Positions 7,819 to 17,002 of a DNA stretch of 64,000 bases are shown piece after piece. Every line of letters starts with the position of its first letter. Within the stretch, counting starts at the first letter, position 1. The position numbers and the translations under genes were made by a program. The DNA comes from Candidatus Thalassolituus haligoni (lineage in GTDB: Bacteria; Pseudomonadota; Gammaproteobacteria; Pseudomonadales; Oceanobacteraceae), in the NCBI RefSeq assembly GCF_041222825.1, contig NZ_CP139482.1:1767001-1831000 (forward strand), read 5' to 3'. The notes under the pieces were generated by a model. The model did no database searches and was not told the DNA's origin. It saw only the letters and a list, made by a program, of their open reading frames with translations.

Positions 7819-8979
7819 ATGCAGGTCAGCCCAGCCTTGTCTTCAGCATCTGTGGTAACCAATCCGCAGGATGTATACACCGATCTCAACAGTCTGCAGG
7901 GCATTCGTACGCTCGGTAAAGAGGACAAGAGCGCGGCGTTGATGGAAGTAGCGCGGCAGTTTGAGTCGATGTTTATGAACATGATGCTCAGCTCGATGCG
8001 GCAGGCTAATGCGGTTTTTTCTGAAGATTCGCTGATGGGTTCTTCCGAGGGGGACTTCTATCAGGGTATGTACGATAACCAGCTGGCCTTGCAGATGTCG
8101 GGCCAGCAAGCCAGTGGTAGCGGGGCTTCTGGCCGTGGGCTGGCAGATATTATCCATCAACAGCTGATGAGTAACTTTGGTGATGCCGGAGACGCTCCAG
8201 AGCTGGATCAGGCGAAGCTGTTTGATCGTCGGGTCGCCAGTGTGCCGCTGCGCGAGGCGCTTGCCGAAGTCGACCGGGTGTTGCAGCAGGGCGATGCTGC
8301 TGCTGCGGTAATCAGGCGGGAGCCAGTGTCGCAAGCCTCCGTATTATCGCCGGAATCTTTATCCAAAACGCTGGCCAGCGTTGCCTCTGGCAGCGGCAGC
8401 AAGGGGCAGCAGTTTGCCTCTGCCGATGAATTTGTTGCCGCTCTGTATCCTCATGCCGCAGTGATTGGTGCTGAGCTGGGGGTTGATCCTCGTGCGATTG
8501 TTGCCCAGGCGGCGCTGGAAACCGGCTGGGGTAAACATATGATTGCCGACGCCAAGGGCAATAACAGTTTTAATTTCTTTGGTATCAAGGCTGATCAGCG
8601 CTGGCAGGGTGAAGCGGTGGACGTAACGACTCATGAATACCGTTATGGCACTCGAGTGAAAGAAACCGCCAGTTTCCGTTCCTATGCTTCGCTGGAAGCT
8701 GGCTTGCGCGATTACGCTGATTTTCTGGCCGGGAGTGAGCGTTATCAGCAGGCGCTGGGCAAGGGGTTGGACGGCGATGAGTATGGTTATGCCTTGCAAC
8801 AGGCCGGTTATGCTACGGATCCTGAGTATGGCGCAAAAATCCGCCGTATTGCTCGCAGCGAAACGTTACAAGGGCAGGGCGAGGTACAGCAACCGTCGCC
8901 GGATATTGGCCCGGATTCCAGCAAGGCTGCTGAGGTTGATAAGAATAAAGACCGTCCGTCGGTCAGCGGAGGCGAGTAA
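7819..8979 (+). CDS. flgJ: Flagellar rod-assembly protein and muramidase FlgJ
   Basis: Dual-domain FlgJ of 386 residues. The N-terminal ~115 residues form the rod-binding/cap domain (ALMEVARQFESMFMNMMLSS, GDFYQGMYDNQLALQMS). Residues ~207-355 are a glucosaminidase-type peptidoglycan hydrolase domain (PHAAVIGAELGVDPRAIVAQ, then AALETGWGKH with the catalytic glutamate near residue 234, NNSFNFFGIK, FRSYASLEAGLRDYADFL). It lets the rod cross the cell wall. No signal peptide is present, as expected for export by the flagellar apparatus. Its stop overlaps the flgK start by one base. It normally follows flgI; here the accessory island lies between them, so its transcription may now depend on a promoter within 7325-7818. 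Confidence 0.97.
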   Translation: MQVSPALSSASVVTNPQDVYTDLNSLQGIRTLGKEDKSAALMEVARQFESMFMNMMLSSMRQANAVFSEDSLMGSSEGDFYQGMYDNQLALQMSGQQASGSGASGRGLADIIHQQLMSNFGDAGDAPELDQAKLFDRRVASVPLREALAEVDRVLQQGDAAAAVIRREPVSQASVLSPESLSKTLASVASGSGSKGQQFASADEFVAALYPHAAVIGAELGVDPRAIVAQAALETGWGKHMIADAKGNNSFNFFGIKADQRWQGEAVDVTTHEYRYGTRVKETASFRSYASLEAGLRDYADFLAGSERYQQALGKGLDGDEYGYALQQAGYATDPEYGAKIRRIARSETLQGQGEVQQPSPDIGPDSSKAAEVDKNKDRPSVSGGE

Positions 8980-11957
8980 TGACCGATATTCTCAATATTG
9001 CCATCTCGGGACTGAAGGCGCAGCAAACGGCGCTGGCGGTCACTGGTAACAATATCACCAATGCCACGACCGAAGGTTACAGCCGCCAGGTGGTCAGTTT
9101 TGCTGAGGGTAACAGTCAGTTTCGTGGCGGCAACTGGCTAGGGTCGGGGGTCAGTGTTGATTCTGTCAGCCGCATCTATAATGAATTTTTATCCGATCAG
9201 GTCTGGTCGGATACCGCCTCCTTTCATCAGTATGACACCATGGCCGACTACGCCGCTCAGGTAGACAGTTTGCTGGCAGACAGTGGGACGGGCGTTCAGC
9301 CTGGTCTCGAAGCGATGTTTGATGCGATGCAGACGGTGGTAGATGATCCGTCGTCACTGGCGGCGCGGGAGGTGTTGTTGACTCAGTCAGCGGCGTTGAC
9401 CGATCGCTTTGATGTGCTCAGTGATCAGCTGAATCAGCAGAATCTGGTATTGAATGGTCAGATGGGGGTGATGGCGCAGGAAATCACCGCGATCGCAGAA
9501 TCCATTGCCACGCTTAACCAGGATATTCAGTTTGCAGTCGGGATGGCCCAGGGCGAAGAACCCAACGCGCTGATGGATCAGCGTGATCGGTTGATTACTG
9601 AACTGTCGGCGCTGGTGGAGGTGTCGGTGGTGGATCAGGGCGACTCGCGCCTGAATGTGTTTATCGGTAAGGGCCAGGCGTTGGTGGTCGGCAACGATTA
9701 TAACCGGCTGGTGGCGGATACGGGCCAGAGTGATCCGTCCCGCAACGATCTTTATCTGCTCAGTGATGATGAAGCCATTCCCGTGACGAATGAGATTACC
9801 GGTGGTTCGCTGGGCGGTACGCTGGCGTTCCGCAACGAGGTACTGGATCCGGTGGTCAATAGTCTCGGCAAGGTGGCGCTGGTGATTGCTGAAACCATAA
9901 ATGCGCAGCACAAGCTGGGGCTGGATTACGAAGGTTTGGTCGGTGAAGACTTCTTCCAGGATATCAATGAACCGGCGCTGACTTATCGCCGTGCACTGGG
10001 AGATGATGGCAATGCCAACCCAGATGATCGGTTGGTATCCGTGCATATCACCGATGCGGGCAGTGTCAGTAGCAGTGATTATCAGTTGGAATTTATCGGC
10101 CCGGACAATTTTAACTACCGTATCCGCCAGATCGACAGTAACGAGATTGTGCAGAAGGGGGCGATCTCCGGTGCATTTCCAGACGTGCTGGCAGTGGATG
10201 GTTTTGAGATTCATCTTGAAAGCGGCAGTTTTCAAGCCGGGGATGAGTTTCGCATCATGCCTACCCGTAACGAAGCCAGCAATATGGAACTGGTGATTAC
10301 CCGCGCAGAACAAATCGCTCTGGCCTCACCAATTATGACGGATGCCGCGATTGGCAATCAGGGCAGCGCAGCCATTAGCGCTGGCAGTGTGACCAGCCTG
10401 GATACTGCCGCCTTTGATGAACTCGGCCAAATGACACCGCCGTTGCTGGTGAGGTTTACCTCGGCTTACCGCTACGACGTGCTGGACAACAGTGATCCGG
10501 GCAAACCCGTGCCGCTGTTTCCGCCGATCAGTAACCAGACCTATATTCCCGGTATTACCAACAGTATTAATCTGGGCGAGCAGGGCCAGCTGGCGATGAC
10601 CAGTTTCAGTGGTCAGTTGCCGGTGCGTGCCACTTATCAGCCGCCAGAGCCAGCGGCAACGGTCAGTGCTGGTAACGGCCTGGCGGCTCAACGGTTTTCA
10701 ATTTCTTATAACGATCCGACCAGTGGCCAGGCTGAATCCTTGCCGGGGCTGAATACGGCTGCCAATAGTTCGGCTCGAGCCATTGCCGAGCAGCTGAGCG
10801 AATACGATGGCATCGAGGCGTCTGCCCGTACTACGGTGCAGTTGAGTCATTTTAGCGAAGACGACAACGGCTTTCTTGATATGGGTTTCACGCTGAACGG
10901 TGTGGTGCTGACAGAAGCGCTGGGGCCAAGCCAACGCAAGTACGACGATAGCTGGCCGCAGACGGTACCGGATCCGGTTACCCCGGATTTTCTCGCCGGG
11001 CGCATTAATGCCAATTACGCTTTTCAGGAATTGGGTATTGTTGCCAGCAGCGATGGCGAGACATTGACCATCACGGCACTCAACGGCGATGACCTCAGTC
11101 TCGATATCAGTGGTGATCATGGCGATGGCTTCGACGTCAGCAATGGCCAGGCGATTGGCCTGACCCAGGTGGGGGAATCCCCCTACGATATTCTTAATGA
11201 ATACGAAGGTTACGACTTCAGCCAGGGCGGGCCATATCGCTATGCTTTCGAGATTGAAAACCAGGGCAGCTTTGAGATTGAACTAAGCGCCAATTACGGC
11301 TCTGGCGAAGCATTGTTGAGCGGTGTTCGTCAGGCATTGGAAACCGCCGGATTTGCCTTTAACGGCGAGCTGGATGTGGCGATTGATGAACGTGGCAATC
11401 TCTCGTTTCAGCCCCGCATGGCCCTGAATGGCACTGGCGTTTATGGCTCCAGCAAGCTGACCATGGGAGGACAGCTCAAGGTGGTGCTGGATGAAGGCAT
11501 GACGCTGGCCACCAATACGCCGGGGAATAACCTGTTTGCCGCCGAGCCGGTGTTTGAATCCACCTATCGGGGGATAGACGTCAGCATTGCTGGGGCTGTG
11601 GTGGTGGGCGATGAATTTACCGTCGGCTTCAATGAAAACGGTATTTCCGACAGCCGTAATGGCGTGGCTCTGGCGGGTTTGCAAAACAGCGATACCGTTA
11701 ATGGTTCCAGTACCTATTCCGAAGCCTATGCCATCGTGGTCGAGCGGGTTGGGGCAACCACCAGCCGAGCACAGACCAGCCGCGATTCCAGTGACGTGCT
11801 GCTGACCACGTCGCAAGCAGCCTACAGCAGCGCTTCTGGCGTCAACCTTGATGAAGAGGCCGCTGCGCTGATGAAATACGAACTGGCTTACAACGCCAAT
11901 GCCCAGGTGATTCAGGTGGCACGCGATATGTTTGACACTCTGATTTCAACCTTTTGA
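8979..11957 (+). CDS. flgK: Flagellar hook-filament junction protein FlgK (HAP1), unusually long
   Basis: FlgK joins hook to filament. The N terminus (LNIAISGLKAQQTALAVTGN, NITNATTEGYSRQVV) and the C terminus (SGVNLDEEAAALMKYELAYN, AQVIQVARDMFDTLIS) are canonical. At 992 residues the protein is much longer than the roughly 550 residues of enterobacterial FlgK. The extra length lies in the middle, a beta-rich, acidic, Gly/Asn-rich region likely forming surface-exposed D2/D3-like domains. Export is by the flagellar type III system, probably with the FlgN-type chaperone. The start overlaps the flgJ stop (TAATGA), and flgL follows after 46 bp. Confidence 0.95.
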   Translation: MTDILNIAISGLKAQQTALAVTGNNITNATTEGYSRQVVSFAEGNSQFRGGNWLGSGVSVDSVSRIYNEFLSDQVWSDTASFHQYDTMADYAAQVDSLLADSGTGVQPGLEAMFDAMQTVVDDPSSLAAREVLLTQSAALTDRFDVLSDQLNQQNLVLNGQMGVMAQEITAIAESIATLNQDIQFAVGMAQGEEPNALMDQRDRLITELSALVEVSVVDQGDSRLNVFIGKGQALVVGNDYNRLVADTGQSDPSRNDLYLLSDDEAIPVTNEITGGSLGGTLAFRNEVLDPVVNSLGKVALVIAETINAQHKLGLDYEGLVGEDFFQDINEPALTYRRALGDDGNANPDDRLVSVHITDAGSVSSSDYQLEFIGPDNFNYRIRQIDSNEIVQKGAISGAFPDVLAVDGFEIHLESGSFQAGDEFRIMPTRNEASNMELVITRAEQIALASPIMTDAAIGNQGSAAISAGSVTSLDTAAFDELGQMTPPLLVRFTSAYRYDVLDNSDPGKPVPLFPPISNQTYIPGITNSINLGEQGQLAMTSFSGQLPVRATYQPPEPAATVSAGNGLAAQRFSISYNDPTSGQAESLPGLNTAANSSARAIAEQLSEYDGIEASARTTVQLSHFSEDDNGFLDMGFTLNGVVLTEALGPSQRKYDDSWPQTVPDPVTPDFLAGRINANYAFQELGIVASSDGETLTITALNGDDLSLDISGDHGDGFDVSNGQAIGLTQVGESPYDILNEYEGYDFSQGGPYRYAFEIENQGSFEIELSANYGSGEALLSGVRQALETAGFAFNGELDVAIDERGNLSFQPRMALNGTGVYGSSKLTMGGQLKVVLDEGMTLATNTPGNNLFAAEPVFESTYRGIDVSIAGAVVVGDEFTVGFNENGISDSRNGVALAGLQNSDTVNGSSTYSEAYAIVVERVGATTSRAQTSRDSSDVLLTTSQAAYSSASGVNLDEEAAALMKYELAYNANAQVIQVARDMFDTLISTF

Positions 11958-12003
11958 TAACACACAGTGAGTCCCCGGCGGGGCCAATGGCGAGGTATCT
12001 GGT

Positions 12004-13242
12004 ATGAGAATAACCACACTGCAAATGCATAAAACCGGCCTGGCCAATATGCTGGATAACCAGCAACAGTTGAATAAAACCCAGCAGCAGGTGGCCAGTG
12101 GCCGCCGGGTATTGACGCCATCGGATGACCCGGTTGCGGCTACCAGAATTCTGCAACTGGAGCAGGATCTGGCGCTGCGTGAGCAGTTTGAAACCAATAT
12201 GACGGCCGCAGACAATCGCCTGCAATTGGAAGAAGTAACGCTGGGCAGCATCAGCGACAGTTACGCACGGCTGAAAGAGCTGACGGTAGAAGCCGGTGGC
12301 GGTACGCTGACCAAAAGCGATCGGCAGGCCATTGCCGCTGAAGTTGAGCAAATACAGCAAAGTCTGGTCGGGTTGTTTAATAGCCGCGATGCCAATGGTG
12401 AATACATGTTTGCCGGTTTTCAGGGGGGGGAAGCGCCGTTTCAACAGATGCCTAACGGTCGTTATGAATATCAGGGCGATGGAGGCCAGCGTTTCCTTGC
12501 GATTGGCACCACCACCACCGTTGCAACAGGGGATTCTGGTAAAGACCTGTTTGTTGATGTAACAGCGGTCAAGAACAGCTTTACCACGGCAGTGAACCCG
12601 CTGAATCAGGGCACGACCCAGATCAATCCCGGCTTTGTGATCGACGAGGAAGCCTATGGTGATTTTTATCCCGACGACCTGGTGATTACTTTTAATCCAG
12701 AGTCGGCGCTGTTGCCGGAACAGGCAAACTTTACCGTGCGTCGAGCTTCCGACGGAAGGCCAGTGGAGGGATTGATCAACCAGCCTTATGCTCAAGGCCG
12801 GGAGCTGGAGGTGGCGGGCATGGCGTTGACGCTGAGCGGGTCGCCGGAATCCGGTGATCAGGTGATGGTACGTTCGACCCCGAAACAAAGTGTCACAGAT
12901 ACACTTTACCGGCTCGCCTATGGCCTCAATAACCTCGAAGACACACCCGACGACGCCAACACCTTGACCACGTTGATTGCCGATAGCCTGACCAATCTTG
13001 ACTACGCACTGGCCACTGTTTCCCGAACCCAAAGCCAGATTGGTGCGCGCCTGAATGTGGTGGATAACACCCGCTCGCTGTCGGCGGATATTACTCTGGT
13101 GAATCAGCAAGTATTGTCGGAATTACAGGATGTGGACTTGGCCGAAGCGGTCAGTCGTATGTCGATGCAAACTACCTTGCTGGAAGCCGCACAAAAAAGT
13201 TACACCACCATCAGCCAGTTGAGTCTGTTTAACAGCATGTGA
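12004..13242 (+). CDS. flgL: Flagellar hook-filament junction protein FlgL (HAP3)
   Basis: The second hook-filament junction protein, contacting flagellin. It has 412 residues, longer than the ~317 of E. coli FlgL, with the extra length in the middle. The conserved N terminus (MRITTLQMHKTGLANMLDNQ, VASGRRVLTPSDDPVAATRI) and C terminus (LNVVDNTRSLSADITLVNQQ, DVDLAEAVSRMSMQTTLLEA) pack as coiled coils as in flagellin. It is the last gene of this flagellar run; the following ~280 bp hold no clear gene before an unrelated mscS-type gene. Confidence 0.95.
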   Translation: MRITTLQMHKTGLANMLDNQQQLNKTQQQVASGRRVLTPSDDPVAATRILQLEQDLALREQFETNMTAADNRLQLEEVTLGSISDSYARLKELTVEAGGGTLTKSDRQAIAAEVEQIQQSLVGLFNSRDANGEYMFAGFQGGEAPFQQMPNGRYEYQGDGGQRFLAIGTTTTVATGDSGKDLFVDVTAVKNSFTTAVNPLNQGTTQINPGFVIDEEAYGDFYPDDLVITFNPESALLPEQANFTVRRASDGRPVEGLINQPYAQGRELEVAGMALTLSGSPESGDQVMVRSTPKQSVTDTLYRLAYGLNNLEDTPDDANTLTTLIADSLTNLDYALATVSRTQSQIGARLNVVDNTRSLSADITLVNQQVLSELQDVDLAEAVSRMSMQTTLLEAAQKSYTTISQLSLFNSM

Positions 13243-13355
13243 ATACGGGATATGGGCACAGAACAGGCACAGCAGTGTATCGGTGGGGCCGGTTTGCTGC
13301 TTGTGGGGTGGCGGTCGATTTTCTTGTCCTTACTTCTTTTTCTTTTCGTTTTGTT

Positions 13356-13386
13356 CATGCTTTCCATGCTTTCCATGCTTTCCATT
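13356..13386 (+). repeat. Short 9-bp tandem repeat downstream of flgL
   Basis: Three copies of the 9-mer CATGCTTTC followed by a partial fourth copy. It lies in a pyrimidine-rich gap (13243-13526) between flgL and the mscS-type gene. A reading frame across it (13252-13500) would give repeated Met-Leu-Ser but has no good RBS or family, so I do not call it a gene. Confidence 0.6.
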
Positions 13387-13526
13387 AATGTTTTCCGTCA
13401 CATCGGGTTGTCTCTGCTTTTAATTAATCATCGTGAACATTGCGGTAGTGTCAGTTTTCTGCCGCTATTGGTAGATTGGTCGCCTGACGGTTATCAATGA
13501 TTGACTGCTGAATGATTGGAGAAAAC

Positions 13527-14651
13527 ATGAACCACCTGGATCAGCTGGCCAACTACCTGGCTGAATTTAATTTGCCAGCCTGGAGTATCGCCCTGGGTAT
13601 CACGCTGGTATCTCTGTTGTTGATGCTGGCGCTGAAGGGAATTGTTATTTCGCGGTTGCGGCGGATAACGCAGCGTACTCCCTGGTTTTTCGATACCTTG
13701 CTGCTCAAGGCACTCAGTGCACCGATCACGATTGTGTTGGTGGGGTTTCATCTGCTGATTCTAGAACGGCTGTTCGAACACTTCGATATTAGTAGTCCGA
13801 CTTTTACCACGGTGACCGGTGACTCGGCCCGTGTGTTTCTGATTGTGGCGTTGATTGTGTTTTTTGATCGTATCTCACGCGGCACCCTGGAGCATTACGC
13901 GAGCAGCTCGTCGTTGTTGTACAACAGTCAGGGTATCGCCCGTGGACTGCTGCGCGGGCTGGTCTTTGGCTTGGGGTTGCTGGTGTTGCTGGGCACTCTG
14001 GGGGTGTCGGTTACGCCGATTATTGCTTCACTGGGGATTACCTCTCTGGCGGTGGCGCTGGCCTTGCAGCCGACATTGGAGAACTTTTTTTCCGGTGTGC
14101 AGTTGCTGGTCGACAAGCCGTTTCAGGTGGGTGACTTTATTGAACTGGATTCCGGTGAGCAGGGCTACGTTCAGAAAATCGGCTGGCGCTCGACCTGGAT
14201 CAAGATGCTGCAAAACAACACGGTGATCTTGCCTAACAGTCAGATTTCCCAGTCCCGTATCGTCAATTATGACTACCCGGTCAAGGAATTGTCGGTGCTG
14301 GTCGAAGTCGGGGTGCACTACAGTTCCGACTTGGAACAGGTTGAAGTGATCACCAAGGAGGTCGCCAGCGAGGTCTTGCAGCGGGTAGAAGGGGCCGAAC
14401 CGTCTTTCACTCCTCGGGTGATGTTTCATTCCTTTGCCGATTCCAGCATTAACTTTACCGTGGTACTAAGAGCGCGGGAGTATGTCGATAATTTTGCCGT
14501 AAAATCCGCTTTTATCAAGGCTCTGCACAAACGCTATGGTGAAGAAGGCATCACGATTCCGTATCCGATTCGGGCGATTAATACCGAGCAAGAAGGGGCC
14601 GTCTTTACATTGATGCAGCCGCCGGAGACAGCGTCAGAAGCAAAAGTTTGA
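13527..14651 (+). CDS. Mechanosensitive ion channel family protein (MscS)
   Basis: Inner-membrane channel opened by membrane tension, protecting against osmotic downshock. Its 374 residues contain four to five hydrophobic segments. The MscS pore helix and beta domain follow: GITSLAVALALQPTLENFFS, VQLLVDKPFQVGDFIELD, then the C-terminal domain with NNTVILPNSQISQSRIVNYD. The last pattern is typical of MscS. ATG 13527 is chosen because TGGAGAAAAC stands directly before it; an in-frame ATG at 13512 would add five residues. It is monocistronic or co-transcribed with the DUF805 gene 120 bp downstream. Confidence 0.93.
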   Translation: MNHLDQLANYLAEFNLPAWSIALGITLVSLLLMLALKGIVISRLRRITQRTPWFFDTLLLKALSAPITIVLVGFHLLILERLFEHFDISSPTFTTVTGDSARVFLIVALIVFFDRISRGTLEHYASSSSLLYNSQGIARGLLRGLVFGLGLLVLLGTLGVSVTPIIASLGITSLAVALALQPTLENFFSGVQLLVDKPFQVGDFIELDSGEQGYVQKIGWRSTWIKMLQNNTVILPNSQISQSRIVNYDYPVKELSVLVEVGVHYSSDLEQVEVITKEVASEVLQRVEGAEPSFTPRVMFHSFADSSINFTVVLRAREYVDNFAVKSAFIKALHKRYGEEGITIPYPIRAINTEQEGAVFTLMQPPETASEAKV

Positions 14652-14771
14652 CCTTGGTCTCATACTGCTACGCTAGTCAGGGTATGTCGTACCCAACGCA
14701 GTAGAATAAAGATCGTTCAGGTGTATCCCCGGCACCTGGCCGACATGGAAACGGGGCAAAGGAGCGCAACT

Positions 14772-15152
14772 ATGGAAAGTGTTATCACTGCATTCAAGCG
14801 GTCACTGGATTTTCAGGGACGTTCGGGCCGGAAGGAATACTGGCTGTTCTATCTATTTACCCTGGTTATTTACGTCGTCTTGGCCGTACTGGCTGCGGCG
14901 ACAGAAGCCATGCTGGTCGGCGTGTTGTTGGGTTTTTACGGCGTGGCAATTATTGTTCCCTCGCTGGCTGTCAGTATTCGCCGTATGCACGACTGTAATC
15001 GCAGTGGCTGGTGGGTACTGATTAACCTGGTACCGCTGGTGGGTGTTTTTATCTATCTCTACTTTGCGGTCAGCAAAGGTACAGAAGGAGAAAACCGTTT
15101 TGGTGCCGATCCATTACAACCCGGTCAGAGTCAGGATATTGTGATGGCGTAA
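14772..15152 (+). CDS. DUF805 family small membrane protein
   Basis: A 126-residue membrane protein. It opens with FKRSLDFQGRSGRKEYWLFY, the hallmark of DUF805 (YhaH/YhaI type), then three hydrophobic segments, IRRMHDCNRSGWWVLINLVP and a short tail with GTEGENRFGADP. The family is widespread but its function is unknown. ATG 14772 follows AAAGGAG at the usual distance; upstream in-frame GTG 14721 lacks this. A strong intrinsic terminator follows. Confidence 0.9.
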   Translation: MESVITAFKRSLDFQGRSGRKEYWLFYLFTLVIYVVLAVLAAATEAMLVGVLLGFYGVAIIVPSLAVSIRRMHDCNRSGWWVLINLVPLVGVFIYLYFAVSKGTEGENRFGADPLQPGQSQDIVMA

Positions 15153-15168
15153 TAAAGTGTGTTTGCCG

Positions 15169-15207
15169 ACCAATAAAAAAGAGCGCCTGGCGCTCTTTTT
15201 TATTGGT
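15169..15207. terminator. Bidirectional Rho-independent terminator
   Basis: A perfect 18 bp stem (15169-15186 with 15190-15207) around CTG, with six A on the left arm and six T on the right arm. It can therefore end transcription from both the DUF805 gene (+) and the coiled-coil gene (-). Confidence 0.9.
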
Positions 15208-15219
15208 TTTAGCCGGTGC

Positions 15220-15441
15220 TCAGTGGCGACCAAGCAGACCGCGTAGCTCTTTCACCACAACCGGCCAGAAAGCACGCAGATCATCGTACTCATGATCCAC
15301 TTCCTGCAGATACTGATCGAGATGATCAATGGCTTCATGCTGCTCGTCGGATTCAACACTGGCAAGGCGGGTCTTCAATTCCGCCAGACGAACTTCCAGG
15401 CTTTCGATCTTGCGCTGTAATTCCTGCTTGTTTTCGCTCAT
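15220..15441 (-). CDS. Small coiled-coil hypothetical protein
   Basis: A 73-residue charged, helical protein. From ATG 15441 a heptad-like stretch (ELQRKIESLEVRLAELKTRL) is followed by an acidic region (HLDQYLQEVDHEYDDLRAFW) and ends RGLLGRH. No membrane segment is present. An upstream in-frame ATG at 15483 gives 14 extra residues that overlap the neighbouring gene. I do not recognise a family. It lies about 13 bp downstream of the Na/Pi symporter gene on the same strand and is probably co-transcribed with it, so it may be phosphate-controlled. Confidence 0.7.
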   Translation of the reverse strand: MSENKQELQRKIESLEVRLAELKTRLASVESDEQHEAIDHLDQYLQEVDHEYDDLRAFWPVVVKELRGLLGRH

Positions 15442-15454
15442 GTCACGAGTTCCC

Positions 15455-16636
15455 TTAAATACCCAGCAATTGGCTTCCGCCAATCAACACCAGTGGGGCG
15501 ACAAAAAACACGCCCAGAATATACGCGCCTGCATACAACTTGTTGGCCACTGCGGCATTGGCGAGCTTCTCAGCCGCCCACAGCGGAATGTTACGCAAGA
15601 ACGGGATGCTGTAGATCAGTATCACGCCCATCATGTTGTAAATCAGGTGAATCAGTGCAATCTGCAGGGCAAATACCGCATTGGGGCCGGTAATGGCCGT
15701 TGCTGCTAACAGGGCGGTCACACAGGTGCCGATATTGGCCCCGAGTGTAAACGGATAGATCTGCCGCAAGCTGAAGACACCGCTACCGGCCAGTGGCACG
15801 ATCAGGCTGGTGGTGGTGGAGCTGGACTGAACCAGCACGGTAATCAGGGTGCCGGAAGCAATGCCGGATACCGGCCCACGGCCTACGGCGGCATGAAGAA
15901 TGTCTTTGGCCTTGCCAACCAGCAAGGACTTCAACAGTTTGCCGATCAGGGTGATGACGACAAAAATGGTCGCGATACCCAGTACCACCATAATGATGCC
16001 AGCGGCGGTATCTGGCGTCAGGCTTTCCAGCTGGTGCTGGATAAATTTTACCGGTGGCTTGATCAACGGCTTGATGAAGTTGACACCTTTCATCGACAGC
16101 GAGTCAGCACCGACCAGCAAGGAAGCCATGTAGCCGCCGATCTTCTGCAACATGCCAAACATGATTTCCAGTGGCAGGAAGATCACCACGCACACCAGAT
16201 TAAAAAAGTCGTGTACGGTCGCGGCGGCAAAGGCCCGGCGAAACTCTTCACCCTGGCGAACATGGCCAAGGCTGACGATGGTGTTGGTGATGGTGGTACC
16301 AATATTGGCACCCATCACCATCGGAATGGCAATCTCAACAGGCAAGCCACCGGCGACCAAACCAACAATAATAGACGTGACCGTGCTGGATGACTGGATC
16401 AGGGCGGTGGCGACTGTACCCACAATCAATCCTGTCAGCGGGTTACTGGCAAAGTCGAACAGCTCCTTGGCATGTTCTCCGGCAGATAATTTGAAGCCAC
16501 TGCCAATAATGGATACAGCGACTAGCAAAAAGTAAACGAGACCGGCAATTTTCAGCCAGTTCAGCCAATGGGCGTTCGGGGAGAGCTGGCTGTTGCTCTG
16601 CTCAGTTGATGGAGCGTTTGCAGTGGTATCGTTCAT
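15455..16636 (-). CDS. Na+/phosphate cotransporter family protein (NptA/PF02690 type)
   Basis: A 393-residue polytopic inner-membrane protein with the internal duplication typical of Na/Pi cotransporters. Each half carries the QSSS signature (ALIQSSSTVTSIIVGL and VLVQSSSTTTSLIVPL) and the paired GANIGTTITNTIV / GANIGTCVTALLA motifs. It is expected to couple sodium influx to inorganic phosphate transport. The short form lacks the C-terminal PhoU-like domain of YjbB. A very good PhoB box lies 69 bp upstream of the start, which supports phosphate control. Confidence 0.9.
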   Translation of the reverse strand: MNDTTANAPSTEQSNSQLSPNAHWLNWLKIAGLVYFLLVAVSIIGSGFKLSAGEHAKELFDFASNPLTGLIVGTVATALIQSSSTVTSIIVGLVAGGLPVEIAIPMVMGANIGTTITNTIVSLGHVRQGEEFRRAFAAATVHDFFNLVCVVIFLPLEIMFGMLQKIGGYMASLLVGADSLSMKGVNFIKPLIKPPVKFIQHQLESLTPDTAAGIIMVVLGIATIFVVITLIGKLLKSLLVGKAKDILHAAVGRGPVSGIASGTLITVLVQSSSTTTSLIVPLAGSGVFSLRQIYPFTLGANIGTCVTALLAATAITGPNAVFALQIALIHLIYNMMGVILIYSIPFLRNIPLWAAEKLANAAVANKLYAGAYILGVFFVAPLVLIGGSQLLGI

Positions 16637-16704
16637 ACAGGGCGATGGCTCATCCGGTTGGTTTTATCCTGGTTCAGGAAAATCGGGCATAGTCTCCGAT
16701 AATT

Positions 16705-16722
16705 GTGACATTTATATGACAA
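16705..16722 (-). promoter_or_regulatory. Pho box (PhoB-binding site)
   Basis: On the minus strand the sequence TTGTCATATAAATGTCAC matches the 18 bp PhoB consensus CTGTCATAWAWCTGTCAY at all but two positions. It points at the Na/Pi cotransporter gene starting at 16636. A weak -10-like ACTATG begins 11 bp after the box, the usual spacing where a Pho box replaces the -35. Confidence 0.8.
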
Positions 16723-16854
16723 AGTGGATCTTCGACATTCGACATAGTTGCTGAGACTGGCTGGGCAGGCCGTTTGTCACATATAAAAGAGTCGCCGCTG
16801 GGTGCGACGTTTTAAAATCGTAAAGATGTCCGCTGTCCTGACGGACGTCAGCGT

Positions 16855-16885
16855 GGCGTTGGCAGACACGGGCGTTGGCAGACAC
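16855..16885 (+). repeat. 15-bp direct repeat, two copies
   Basis: Two copies of GGCGTTGGCAGACAC (16855-16869 and 16871-16885) separated by one base, in the noncoding gap upstream of the MoxR-type gene. The role is unknown; it could be an operator or slippage. Confidence 0.6.
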
Positions 16886-17002
16886 CCAAAAGCGTGATGA
16901 CAGAATGGTGTTCATTTGATGTTTTCCATTTGGTTGATAGACCCTTTCCAATAGCAGCCGGTATTTTTATACTGCGGAGTCTGAAAACCCCGGAGAGTTT
17001 GC

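Larger units (their letters stand above)
16637..17002. other. Intergenic region between the Na/Pi symporter and the MoxR gene
   Basis: A 366 bp divergent gap. It holds the Pho box (16705-16722), a 15 bp direct repeat with a 16 bp period (16855-16885), and the GGAGAG ribosome binding site of the MoxR-type gene near 16991. A frame at 16712-16951 on the minus strand has no family resemblance and crosses the regulatory elements, so it is not called. Confidence 0.6.

Noticed and set aside
13356-13386. Possible CRISPR-like repeat
   Set aside because: Contiguous 9-mers without spacers; a simple tandem repeat only.
13252-13500. 82-codon frame after flgL
   Set aside because: No convincing RBS, low-complexity hydrophobic content generated by the 9 bp repeat, no family.
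16712-16951. 79-codon minus-strand frame
   Set aside because: It runs across the Pho box and the direct repeat and has no homology pattern.
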